DNA of 64,000 bases from Sphaerimonospora mesophila NBRC 14179 = JCM 3151 (GTDB lineage: Bacteria > Actinomycetota > Actinomycetes > Streptosporangiales > Streptosporangiaceae). The notes under the pieces are model-generated. The model was not told where the DNA came from. It worked only from the letters and a program-made list of their open reading frames with translations, and did no database searches. Within the stretch, counting starts at the first letter, position 1. Every line of letters starts with the position of its first letter. The stretch covers positions 1-64,000 of the forward strand of contig BCRI01000021.1 in assembly GCA_001552515.1 (NCBI GenBank). The letters run 5' to 3'. Made by a program: the position numbers and the translations under genes. Positions 39,108 to 49,200 of the stretch are shown one piece after another.

Positions 39108-39280
39108 TCGGCTGGTCTGATCGGCCTGGTCGCGCAGAGCCTGGTCGCGCAGAACACGGTCGCGCAGAACATGGTCGCGTAGAGCCTGGTCGCGTAGAGC
39201 CTGGTCGTGGGGGAACACGGCCGCGTAGAGCCTGGTCGCGGGGGAACACGGTCGCGCAGAGCTGATCGGCATGGCCGCGT
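39102..39280. repeat. 15-bp degenerate tandem repeat after the HAD gene
   Basis: GGTCGCG-type cores at 39128, 39143, 39158, 39173, 39188, 39203, 39219, 39234, 39250 and 39273, with spacing of 15-16 bp until the last. Typical unit CCTGGTCGCGCAGAG. It is preceded by two copies of GGTCTGATCGGCT, the first of which contains the HAD gene stop codon. No coding function is apparent. Confidence 0.85.
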
Positions 39281-39284
39281 AAAA

Positions 39285-39320
39285 CGGAGCGGCCCGCGCT
39301 CGAAGGCACGGGCCGCTCCG
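39285..39320. terminator. bidirectional hairpin terminator
   Basis: Perfect 12-bp arms CGGAGCGGCCCG (39285-39296) and CGGGCCGCTCCG (39309-39320) with a 12-nt loop between the converging HAD and membrane-protein genes. Confidence 0.8.
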
Positions 39321-39342
39321 CTCTGTGCCGGATGCCGGAAGA

Positions 39343-39753
39343 TCACGGCGGCGGGGAGAGCCGGCGCTCTTCGTCGAGCAGCCAGCGGGGTTTCGCCTTC
39401 TGGGGCGGGCGATAGAGCCGCTTGACCGCCACCGCGCCGAAGGCGAACGAGGCGAAGAGGAACAGGCCCATCACCGCGTCCCACGCCTCGTTCCCCGAGA
39501 TCCACGTGTACGCGAGCATAATCGCCCACATCGCGAGCATGATCGCACCGGGGAGCTGGGCGAAGGGCAGGTTGCGTAACTCCTTCGGGCCGTCCTCGTC
39601 GAAGTAGCGGCCCGCCCAGGTGCTCCGCCCGTCTGCTCGGACGAACCTGACGTGGTTGACGAAACCGAGGACCGCCAGGAGGGCGGTGACGAGCACCGCC
39701 CACCCCGGCGCGTGCGGATAGCCCGCTGCCTCGGCGGCCAAGCCGACGGTCAT
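39343..39753 (-). CDS. small membrane protein downstream of the RHS gene, candidate immunity protein
   Basis: 136 residues from ATG 39753, one base after the RHS stop, so translationally coupled. Three TM helices (about 14-33, 70-88, 94-112) and a basic C-terminal tail VKRLYRPPQKAKPRWLLDEERR. A short loop FVRADGRSTWAGRYFDEDGPKEL lies between TM1 and TM2. No family recognised. Immediate position after a secreted RHS protein is where immunity genes of polymorphic toxins sit. A chance neighbour cannot be excluded. Confidence 0.7.
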   Translation of the reverse strand: MTVGLAAEAAGYPHAPGWAVLVTALLAVLGFVNHVRFVRADGRSTWAGRYFDEDGPKELRNLPFAQLPGAIMLAMWAIMLAYTWISGNEAWDAVMGLFLFASFAFGAVAVKRLYRPPQKAKPRWLLDEERRLSPPP

Positions 39754-39754
39754 G

Positions 39755-42700
39755 TCAGCCAAAGAGCTTGTTCCATCCCTTCTTGATACCCGATCCGATC
39801 GACTTGGTGACATTCGCCACCGGCTTGCGGACCTTGTCGTACGCGGCGACCGCGGTGTCGCCTACGACGCCTCCGACGAGTCCGCCGACATAGGCGCCCG
39901 CGGCACCGCAGACCGCGGCGAGCACGACGCCCGGGCTGCAGGCCGCCGCCCCGATCGTGGCGCCCGCGTAGGCGCCGCCGGCCACGGCCGCGCCTCGGAT
40001 GCCGGCCCGCGCGACCTTCTCGCCGGCGTTGATGTCCTTGCCCTTGTCGTTGTTCCACTGGGTGAGGGCTCCGTCGGCGAACGTCGCCACCACGCCGAAC
40101 CTGCCGACGAACTTGCCCGCCTTGCCCAGCCGGTTGCCCCATTTGATCCCGCGTGCCTCGACTCGGTTCGCCTTGGCGTCATACCACTTGCTCAGCCCCT
40201 TCCAGAGCCATTTGGTCTTCCAGTTGCCGGTGGGGAAGCTGACGGATCTGAGCTTGTAGATCCCTCCCATGATCCGGCCCTGCTCGGCGATATTGGCGCC
40301 CCAGGTTGAGAGCATGTCCGAAGGACCGCCCAGACCGTAGGCCAGCCATCCCAAAGCGGTGAACTTGCGGGGGTCGACGCTGCTCATGGTGTTGCTCTTG
40401 ACGGTCGTTCCGAAGGTGGGCGTGGACCGGTGCGGTGCGCCGCCACCACCGCCGCCACCGGTGTAGCCGCCCCCACCCCCGCCGCCACCGCCACGGCCCC
40501 TGCCGCCGCCCCCGCCTCCGCCGCCGCTGCGACGGGCGGCCAGGGCCATGAGGACGCGCAGCATCGCCAGCAGGATGGCGAGCCAGCTTCCCCAGAACTT
40601 GCCGTCGGGGTCGGTGAACGTTACCGGGTTGTTGTTGGCGTAGGCGTAGCCGTTCATCTGCTGCGGGTCGTGGTGGTCGATGATCGGGTCCACGCTGATG
40701 AACCGGCCGATCGCCGGGTCGTACTCCCGGGCGCCCAGATGGACGAGCCCGGTCGAGTCGTCCACCGTGCCGCCGACGAAGCCCTTCTCGCCCGGCCATG
40801 ATCCCGGTGGTGCTCCGCGCAACTGCCCGAAGGGCTTGAAGCGGCGCTGGCTGACCGCCTGGGTCACCGCGTTGATCGCCAGTTCGCCGGTGCCGTTCTG
40901 GTCGGCGGCCAGGAAGCTCACGCCCTCCGTCGTGCGCACCGCGACGGTGACCGTGTCGTGCGTGTAGTAGCGGGTCGCCTTGACCTTGGTGGTGGCCTTG
41001 TCCAGGCGCAGTTCCATGCCGGGCAGGTAGAGGGTCGTGCCGCCGGGGTCGCGGCGGATCAGCCGGTTCCCGTCGGCGTCGTACAGGTAGGAGGTGACCT
41101 CGGCCCCCTTGGTGACCTTGCTCAGCCGGCCCTCGGTGTCCCATTCGAGCGTCTGGTCCGCCGCGCCGATCGCCCGCCGGGTGGTGTTGCCCGCCTCGTC
41201 GTAGCCGTAGGACTCGACCCGGTCGCCCGCGCCGCCCGTCTGGGTCACCGAGGCGAGCGCGTGCGGATGCGGGCTGCCGGGCCTGGGATAGTCGTAGGCC
41301 CGCACGGTGTCCGCCGCGCCGCCGACACCGTGTTCGATCTCCTTGGTCCGGTTGCCGGTCAGGTCGTACTCGAAGGACTGCCAGTACGGCGCGACGCCGC
41401 CGACGACGGCCTGGCCCGGCGCGGCGGCACAGGAACTCGTGCCCTGGGTCCACGCCTGCGTCAGGCGGCGCAGGTAGTCGTAGGCGAAGCACTGGGTGTC
41501 CGTGCCGCCGCGGGAGACGTCGGAGATCGACAGAACGTTGCCGGCGGCGTCATAGCCGTAGGTCGCGTCGCGGTCGACGCCGGGAACGCCCTCGCGGTCC
41601 ACCCGCGACGCGTGCAGACGCTGCGTGCCGTACTCGTAGGAGTACGTGAGCCAGGCCTTCTTGCCGCCGGTGGACAGCTCGTACTGCTCCGGCTTGCCGG
41701 TGAGGCTGTGGATCGAGGCCGTCACGTACGGGCTGAGCCCCGAGGTGGTGGTGGGCCTGCGCAACTCGTCGTAGGAGTAGACGACGGTCTCGGCCGGAAT
41801 CCCGCCGGAGTTGGGATAGGTGGCGGACTGGATCGTGCCGTCCAGCGCGTACCGCGTGTCGAACACGTAGCCGCCCGCCAGCGCTCCCTCCGATGCGGGC
41901 ACCGTCACGGTGGTGCGGATCGCCCGGTAGAGGTTGTCGTAGGCGTTCACCGTGGTCGTGTAGGCCTGGCCGTTCGCGTACCGGGTGGAGGTGGAGACCT
42001 GCCCCTTGCGGACGGTGTCGTACGTCCAGGCCGCCAGCAGCGGTCCGCTCGGCGAGCCCTCGCGGGTCGAGGTCCTGCGTCCGAGCGCGTCGTAGCCGGT
42101 GAAGATCTTCCTGCCCCGGGCGTCGGTCGTGGAGATCGCCCGGTCCAGTTCGTCGTACTCGGTCTTCGTGGTGCCCTTGTCGGGGTCGTCGACCTGGATC
42201 TCCCGGCCGCGAAGATCGTAGGTGTGCCGCCAGACGTTGCCGGCGGGGTCCTTGACGGTCTCCACCTGGCCGGCCGGCGTGTAGGTGTAGGTCGTCTTGT
42301 CGTAGTCCCCGGTGGGGGAGTCGCCCTTGTACTGCCGCATCTCGACGATCCGGTCGCGGGCGTCGAGCACGGTCGTCACCGGTGTGTCACCGGGCGGCGG
42401 GTCGACGGAGACCCGGTCGCCGGAGTAGGTGGTGACGTTGCGCCACTTCTCCTGGAGGTCGCCGTTGCCGACCAGGAACCGTTCGATCGTGACCCGGTTG
42501 CGGCCGTCGTATTCGAAGACCTTCTGCGACTCGACGTCGCCTTCGTAGGCGCCGAACAGCGTGGTCGAGGGCGCGGCCGTTGAATAGTACTGGCCGTACT
42601 CCCTGGCGACGTTGCCACGTGAGTCGTACAGCTTGTCGGTGATCAGCCTGCCGCCGTTCGGCCCCGGCTCCTGGGTCTGGCGCAGTCGCAGCCGCCCGTC

Positions 42701-45700
42701 GTAGAGCTCGTACGTCGGGGCGGTCTGGCCGCCCGCCGCGGTCAGCTTCCTGGTGCCGATGGCGACGATCTGTCCGTCCGCCACGTGGTAGGTGAACTCC
42801 AGGTTGGGCTTGTGGCCCGAGGACCTGGAGCGGTCGGGCATCCACACCTTGCGCAGCCGGCCGAGCCCGTCGTACTCCAGGTCGGTGCGCTTGCCGTTGG
42901 CGTCGATCTTCCCGGTCTCGTGACCGAACGCCGGGTCCTTCTCCTCGACGGTGACGTGGGAGGTGGCGGCGTCGCCGGGGACCGTCGGCGGGCCGGTCGT
43001 GGTCTCCTTGGTGTTCAGGCCGCCCGTGTCCGTGTAGACGGTCGTCGTGACGTTGCCGGCGGCGTCCTTGCCGGTCAGGTCGCGGCCGTAGGCGTCGAAG
43101 GTGGAGATCACCTTGGGCGAGTAGACCGCCGTGGTGCCGTCGTGGGCGGCGATGCGCTCCACTCTGGTGACGTCGCCCCTGGTCGGCGCGGCTCCGAAGG
43201 CTCCGCCGTCGTAGAAGGTGCGGTCGTCGGCGATGACCTGCTCGGCGCGGTCAGGGGTGGTCTGGCAGTCGACCGCCACCGTCTCCACCCGGGACGGGTA
43301 CTGCAGCATCCAGGCGGGCTTGTTCTGCGCGTAGGTGGTCCTGGTGCACCGGTCGTCCGACGTGGTGGCCAGGTCGCCCCTGTCGTCCTCCTGGATGGGC
43401 AGGCCCGCGGTGGTCTCGTACTCGGTGGCCTTCTCGGTCTCCCGCCACTTCCCGCCGTCCAGCGCCGTCCACGTGTGGCTCTTCGCCACATTGACCATGT
43501 TCGCCGTGACCGTTCCCCAGCTTCTCGTGCGGCTGGCCGTCTGCCGGGTCCACGGCGTGTTGACGGTCTTGACGGCCACGGAGCCGCCCACGCCGTCGAA
43601 CTCGGTCCGCTTCAGCTCGAACCCCTGCAACTCGTCCTTGTCGACGACGCTGCCGCCCTCGCCGTCGGTCACGGTGACCTTCCTGGTCCCGCCGTTCGGG
43701 CCCAGCCGGTCGCCGTCCATGCCGCGCAGGTATCGCGTCTCGATCTGCGACCGCAGGTCGTTCCAGCCACCGGTCCGCACCCGGACCCGGCCGTAGCCCC
43801 GCCACTGCGACCAGGTCTTGTACTTCTCCTTGGTCATGCCGTCGTCATCGTCGTAGTGCCAGGCGGCGCCGTCGAGGTACTCGTACGCGGTGAGCGTGTC
43901 CGGCGCGCCGCCGGTCCTGTCGCTCTGCACCACCTGCGTGACGACGTACTTGTGGAACCAGTCGGTGATCGGTTCGGCGTGGCCGGCCGGTGCCCACTTG
44001 ACCGGGAAACAGCGACGCGTGTTGCTCTCGGGGGCGGGCAGCGAGCCGAGCGCGCAGTCGGGCTCGGAGTAATCGACGTCGATCTGCCCGCCGGACTCGT
44101 CGTAGATCGCGCCCACCCGGTATTTGATGAACGGCGGGATGTCGTCGCCGAGCCGGTCCACCCGGTTGGGCAACTGTACGTGATTGAACGTCACCGGCGG
44201 CAGCGTGACCGCGGTGGCGGCGGCGCGTCCCGTGTGGCCGATCGACTTGAGCAGCAGTGCCTGGTCGACGTCCGCGTCGCCCCAAAGGTGGTCGAAGGCC
44301 CAGTGGTCCACGTCCCGGTAGGCGCCGTCGGCCTTGATGACCTGGGTGGTGACGCCGGTCAGCCGCTTGCGCGACCAGAACGTGGGCGCGAGCGTCCCGT
44401 GCGTCGACTTGCACTCGGTCCCGGCCTCGCAGTTCAGGTCGTACGGAACGTCCGGCCATTGCGTCGGATTGTCGCGGATCTTGTTCGGCGCGCAGTCGAA
44501 GCCGCCGGTCTTCAGGCAGCGCTCCGAGACGTCGAACAGCACGCGCGCCGGGGCCTTCGCGGTGAACAGGCTGTCGGCGCGCCTGCCGTACTCGATGCGG
44601 TCGAGCCAGCCGCCGCGCACGTACGGGGTCTCGTCCTCGGGCTTGAGGTTGCGGCCGTAGTGGTTGGTCTCCTGCTGGTAGAAGTACGAGATCGCGTTGC
44701 CGTGCGGATCCACGACGTAGTCGAGGTTCCACTGGTAGGCCTGCCGGCACCAGGAGGTGGCGAAGGTGCCGCCGTGGCACGGCTCGCCGGCGTCGTCGCC
44801 GAAGACCGGGTGGGTCCAGGCCGACTTCGTCTCCGGGTCGCCGCTGCTCCAGCCCGGCAGCCGGTTGAGGCCGAAGAAGTACTGCACGCCGTCGGGCGTG
44901 GTGACCTTCCAGTACTCGCCGTCGTCGTCGCCGTTCGCCTTGCCGGTGTCCTTGACGCGCTCGATGCGGGTGCCGTCGTCGTTTCGCATCCGCCAGGTGC
45001 CGTCCGCGGCCTGGATCAGCTCGCCGCCCCGGCCGTTCCAGCTGATCACGGCGTTGTCGTAGGCCCAGCACTGGTCGCCGGGGGAGGTGCCCCACTGGTC
45101 CTTGGGGGCGCCGTCGTCGGCGCAGGGCTTGTAGCCGCGCTTGATGTAGCCGGGCCAGTAGTCGAATCCCTCGCCCACCCACGACGGCTGGTTGTTGGTG
45201 TTGGAGGTGCGGCCGTCGACGGCTCCGGAGGAGTACCCGATCTCGACCTTGGGCGACAGCTCGCCGGGGACGGGGGGCACCCGCAGCGGGTAGGACCAGG
45301 TGAAGTCGCCCGTCTGCTCGGCGACCGTCCAACTGGCGGAGGGCGTCGGCTTCGTCGCCTTGTAGTCGCCCTTGTCGCTCGAGTCGCCGGAGACGGCGGC
45401 GAGCACGGTCGGCTCGCCCGCCGTCGCGGCGATGCCCGCTGAAGTCGCCTCGCCCGCCGGCGTCGGCGCCTTCTTCTCGGTCTCGGCCTGCTTGGGTTCG
45501 GTCTCGGTCTGCTCGGTCTGCTCGGTCTCCTTGGTTTCGGCCTGCTCGGGTTCGAGCCGGGCGGTGAGCGTCCGGTTCTCGGCGTCGTTGTCCGCGTCGA
45601 CCGGAGTCTGCGTACGGCAGGCCGGGTCGTCCGGGGTGGTCAGCGCGCACCCGGGCAGTCGCACCAGACGGAGCCGGCTGCCGAAGGAGCCGCCGTAGGC

Positions 45701-46099
45701 GTCGGCGAAGGACGAGTAGTCGACCTTGACCTCGCCGCGTGCCGGGTTCCGTACCGAGAAGACCAGGCCGTCGACGCCGGCCCGCTCGGCCGCCGTGCGA
45801 TCGAGGACCCGTACCTCCGCCGCGGAGGTGACCTTCACCCCGCTCAGGGAGGCCCTGGGAGCGGAGGCAGGTTCGCCGCCCGCCGGGTCGGGCTTGCGCG
45901 GGGTGACGCGCAGCGGTTCGCCGCGCACCACTCGTTCCTTGCTGTGCACCTGTGGCCGGCCCATGTCGGCCGTCGTCTCGGCGCTGGCGGGCAGGGCCAC
46001 CAGCGTGTTCGCGGCGACAACGATCGCCGTCGTCGCGGCGATCCAGCCGCTGAGAGGTGGTCTGGACAACGCCTTGATCGGGTCTGGTAACCCGTTCAT
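39755..46099 (-). CDS. secreted RHS-repeat protein with Gly-rich linker and variable C-terminal tail
   Basis: 2114 residues from ATG 46099, with GGAGG 6 bases upstream. Signal peptide (about 1-42, ending LVALPASA). A Glu/Thr/Gln-rich low-complexity stretch lies near 185-215, then an SpvB-like N-terminal beta region, many YD/RHS repeats (YDxxGRxxxxxxxxG), and the RHS core (LGAREYDPAIGRFISVDPI...NPVTFTDPDGKFWG) ending near residue 1830. A hydrophobic stretch and a run of glycines (about 1856-1886) lead to a 228-residue tail with a W/K-rich part and a glycine-zipper hydrophobic segment (about 2033-2083). The tail has no nuclease or HINT motif I can see. Confidence 0.9.
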   Translation of the reverse strand: MNGLPDPIKALSRPPLSGWIAATTAIVVAANTLVALPASAETTADMGRPQVHSKERVVRGEPLRVTPRKPDPAGGEPASAPRASLSGVKVTSAAEVRVLDRTAAERAGVDGLVFSVRNPARGEVKVDYSSFADAYGGSFGSRLRLVRLPGCALTTPDDPACRTQTPVDADNDAENRTLTARLEPEQAETKETEQTEQTETEPKQAETEKKAPTPAGEATSAGIAATAGEPTVLAAVSGDSSDKGDYKATKPTPSASWTVAEQTGDFTWSYPLRVPPVPGELSPKVEIGYSSGAVDGRTSNTNNQPSWVGEGFDYWPGYIKRGYKPCADDGAPKDQWGTSPGDQCWAYDNAVISWNGRGGELIQAADGTWRMRNDDGTRIERVKDTGKANGDDDGEYWKVTTPDGVQYFFGLNRLPGWSSGDPETKSAWTHPVFGDDAGEPCHGGTFATSWCRQAYQWNLDYVVDPHGNAISYFYQQETNHYGRNLKPEDETPYVRGGWLDRIEYGRRADSLFTAKAPARVLFDVSERCLKTGGFDCAPNKIRDNPTQWPDVPYDLNCEAGTECKSTHGTLAPTFWSRKRLTGVTTQVIKADGAYRDVDHWAFDHLWGDADVDQALLLKSIGHTGRAAATAVTLPPVTFNHVQLPNRVDRLGDDIPPFIKYRVGAIYDESGGQIDVDYSEPDCALGSLPAPESNTRRCFPVKWAPAGHAEPITDWFHKYVVTQVVQSDRTGGAPDTLTAYEYLDGAAWHYDDDDGMTKEKYKTWSQWRGYGRVRVRTGGWNDLRSQIETRYLRGMDGDRLGPNGGTRKVTVTDGEGGSVVDKDELQGFELKRTEFDGVGGSVAVKTVNTPWTRQTASRTRSWGTVTANMVNVAKSHTWTALDGGKWRETEKATEYETTAGLPIQEDDRGDLATTSDDRCTRTTYAQNKPAWMLQYPSRVETVAVDCQTTPDRAEQVIADDRTFYDGGAFGAAPTRGDVTRVERIAAHDGTTAVYSPKVISTFDAYGRDLTGKDAAGNVTTTVYTDTGGLNTKETTTGPPTVPGDAATSHVTVEEKDPAFGHETGKIDANGKRTDLEYDGLGRLRKVWMPDRSRSSGHKPNLEFTYHVADGQIVAIGTRKLTAAGGQTAPTYELYDGRLRLRQTQEPGPNGGRLITDKLYDSRGNVAREYGQYYSTAAPSTTLFGAYEGDVESQKVFEYDGRNRVTIERFLVGNGDLQEKWRNVTTYSGDRVSVDPPPGDTPVTTVLDARDRIVEMRQYKGDSPTGDYDKTTYTYTPAGQVETVKDPAGNVWRHTYDLRGREIQVDDPDKGTTKTEYDELDRAISTTDARGRKIFTGYDALGRRTSTREGSPSGPLLAAWTYDTVRKGQVSTSTRYANGQAYTTTVNAYDNLYRAIRTTVTVPASEGALAGGYVFDTRYALDGTIQSATYPNSGGIPAETVVYSYDELRRPTTTSGLSPYVTASIHSLTGKPEQYELSTGGKKAWLTYSYEYGTQRLHASRVDREGVPGVDRDATYGYDAAGNVLSISDVSRGGTDTQCFAYDYLRRLTQAWTQGTSSCAAAPGQAVVGGVAPYWQSFEYDLTGNRTKEIEHGVGGAADTVRAYDYPRPGSPHPHALASVTQTGGAGDRVESYGYDEAGNTTRRAIGAADQTLEWDTEGRLSKVTKGAEVTSYLYDADGNRLIRRDPGGTTLYLPGMELRLDKATTKVKATRYYTHDTVTVAVRTTEGVSFLAADQNGTGELAINAVTQAVSQRRFKPFGQLRGAPPGSWPGEKGFVGGTVDDSTGLVHLGAREYDPAIGRFISVDPIIDHHDPQQMNGYAYANNNPVTFTDPDGKFWGSWLAILLAMLRVLMALAARRSGGGGGGGGRGRGGGGGGGGGYTGGGGGGGAPHRSTPTFGTTVKSNTMSSVDPRKFTALGWLAYGLGGPSDMLSTWGANIAEQGRIMGGIYKLRSVSFPTGNWKTKWLWKGLSKWYDAKANRVEARGIKWGNRLGKAGKFVGRFGVVATFADGALTQWNNDKGKDINAGEKVARAGIRGAAVAGGAYAGATIGAAACSPGVVLAAVCGAAGAYVGGLVGGVVGDTAVAAYDKVRKPVANVTKSIGSGIKKGWNKLFG

Positions 46100-46207
46100 G
46101 TGCAACCTCCGCTACGGCCTCGGCGCGGTCGGCGGCGCGAGGCCGGTTCGAGTTCCGAGTTCTGCGCGGATCGGGGGCTCAGGCCGGGCCACCGATCCGC
46201 GTCCGGG

Positions 46208-49200
46208 TCAGAGGCCGCTGTCGGTGTCCAGTTCGACACCGCCGGCCAGCATCTGGATCTGCTCCTTGCTCGCGATGCCCTGGAAGGCCCACACGTCGTC
46301 GATCATTCCGGACCAGTACTCGCCCCATGCGCCGTCCGCCTTGGTGCGGCCGAGCTGGAAGCCCTTTCCGGCGCTGAAGCCGATGACGTTGTAGCGCCAG
46401 GACACGTCGTCCTCGGTCTGCTCCAGCTCGCCGTTGACGTAGAGCTGCATCTGGTCCTGGAACGCGTCGTAGACGATCGCCACGTGATCCCAGTCGAAGC
46501 CCGACTGGAACGCCGAGTGGTCGGCGGTGGGCCGCGCCGCACCCGCCGCGTCCTTGTCGGGCATCTCGATCTGGTAGCCGCCGGCGTTCGCCGGATCGGC
46601 GGAGTCGGGTTGATAGCGGAGGGTGAAGCCGCTGTTGGTCGCGCCCTCCTGACTCAGGATCGCCTGGGCTCTGGCCGGTCGTCCCGCCGTGGTCACCCAC
46701 CCGGCGACGGTGAAGCTCTCCCCGGTCCGGATGACGGGTGCGGTGGTGGAGGCGTAGTCGCCGGTGCCGTCCAGCACGAGACCGCCGGGCGGCGTACCGA
46801 CCCAGCCCGCCCCCTGGTCGATCTTGGCGTCGCCGTACAGCATGACGTGCCGTCCGGCCGGGCCGTCGTCGGCGGCGAGGGTCGCGGCAGCCCCGCTCGC
46901 CATCGTCGCGATCTCCGAGTCGCTGACGACCTCGGGGAAGATCCTCACGTCGTCGATCTCGCCGGGGAAGAAGGAGCCGAGGCCGCCGTACCAGCCCGCG
47001 CCGATCTGCACCGGCCCCGTGGCGCTCCACGCCTTCGCGAAGGCGGTGGTCGAGTTGAGCTGCCCGTTCACATAGAGCCTGATGTGCTTGGCGGTCGCGT
47101 CGTACACGCCGGTCAGGTGGGTCCACACGCCGCCCTGGGGGACCGCCGTGGACTGTGCTCTGGTGATCGTGCTGCCGGTGGTGTCGGTGTCGTAGCGGTT
47201 GAAGATCCACCTGTCGTAGGAGGACGAGTAGTACAGCTCGAAGCCGTTGCGCTGGGCGCCCGCCTGGGTGGCGATGATCGAGGCGTGCGTGGGCTTGGCG
47301 GCGGGCAGCCGCGCCCAGGCGGACACCGTGAAGCTCCCGGTGGTGTCGACCACCGGTCCGGTCGTCTTGAGGTGGCCGGTCGTGCCGTCAAGGTGTACGG
47401 CGTTGCCGAAGCGTCCGGCCGCGCCGAAGGTGACGCCGCCGACCTTGCCGGCGGGATACGTGCCGTAGGCGTCCTCGGCGCGGCCGGCTCCCGCCGCCTC
47501 GTCGAGCTTCCAGGCCGCCTTGGCCGGCCGTACGGCTGCGGCCGAGTCGTTCAGCTTCCACCGGGCGGCCACGACCGGGTGCTGCGTGAACAGGGTGTTG
47601 ACCTCCTCTGGCGTGACGATGCGGTCGAAGATCCTCACGTCGTCGATCTCGCCGGGGAAGAAGGCGTCGAGCTTGCCGTACCAGCCCGCGCCGATCTGCA
47701 CGGGCCCGGTGGCGTTCCACGGCGTGGTGAATGCGGCGGTGGCGTTGAGCGTGCCGTTGACGTACAGCTTGATGTCCTTGGCCACGGAGTCGTAGACGCC
47801 GACCAGGTGCGTCCACTCGCCGCCCTGTGGCGAGCTCGTCCCGATCGCCCTGGAGAGCGCGCTGCCGGTGGTGTCGGTGTTGTAGCGGTTGAAGATCCAC
47901 CTGTCGTAGGAGGACGAGTAGTACAGCTCGAAGCCGCTGCGCGCGGCGCCGATCTGGGTCGCGACGATCGAGGCGTGCGTGGGTTTGACGGCGGGGAGAC
48001 GGGCCCAGGCGGACACCGCGAAGCCGGTGGTGGTCGTGACCACGGGCCCGGCCGTCCTGGCATGGCCGGTTGTGCCGTTGAGCTGCATGGCCGTGCGGTT
48101 GATGCCGTCGACCCCGAGCGTCACGCCGCCGACGACGGACGCGGGGAACGCCCCGGACGTCTCGGAGACCTGCGCCGAGTCCTGCGGGTCGTCCAGTGGC
48201 CACTCCGCCTTGGCCGGGGAGCCCGCCCGCACCCGGAAGACGTACCGGCCGATCTCACTGGAGTTGCCCGCCGCGTCGAAGGCCTTGACGGTCAGGTAGT
48301 TGGGCCCCGCGTGATCGGGCGCGATGTCGATCGTCACGGGACCGCCGGGGGAGCCGGGCTTGCGCTCGTTGGCCGACGTCGGGTTGGAGTTGACGCCGAA
48401 CCAGTACTTGACGACGTCGGACGACGAGGACTGGGCGGTGAAGCGGCCATAGCGGCCGACCCCGTCGTACCACGGGTCGTTCTCGTTCTCCGGGTCCGAC
48501 TGCGGGTAGGCGGTGGAGGACAGCACCGGGGCGGCCGGCACGCTCTTGTCGTAGGTGAAGTAGCAGGCGGTCGCGTCCCCCGCGTAGCTCCAGGGGCTGT
48601 ACTGGTAGCCGTCCCAGGTGCGGACGTACCAGTTGATCGTCTTCTTCTCCGGGATGGTGGACGGCAGGGTGACCTGGAACGTCGAGCCGGTGGTCTTCGG
48701 GCCGATCTTTCCGGAGGTCCACTTCTGCCCGCCGTCCCAGCTTGCGCCGAACTCGGCGTACACCTTCTTGGCGTCCGCCGAGTCGGGGTCGTGCAGGACG
48801 GCCGAGATCGTCGGCGGCACCCGCACGGCGGGCGGGGGAGAGTAGACGCACTTGCCGCCGGGGTTCATCGAGAGGTCCGACATCTTCGGCTGAGGCGGCG
48901 GGGTGTTGTAGTTGACCCGGAGGTAGGCGTCGTCGGCGAAGCGCTTCCAGGCGGAGGCGCTGCTCTCGGACTCGGCGCGCAGGCCGAAGGTGGTCGTCGA
49001 CCACTTGCCGGCCGCGGCGTCCTTGACCGCCTTGGTGGCGTTGAACTCGACGTCGCCGGCCGGACAGCTCGACGACCACCCCTTCGCCACGTTGCGGGTG
49101 TCGAGGCGCTCCAGCCAGTTGTCCTTCGTGGAGTTCCAGGTCGAGCCCTCCACGAAGCCCTTGGTCCGCCACAGCTCGACCGGGCGGGCGGTGCAGGAGT

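Noticed and set aside
40958-45442. Long open frames on the plus strand opposite the RHS gene
   Set aside because: High GC makes antisense frames open; the residues are V/G/R/A-rich with no family signature, while the minus strand has clear RHS repeats.
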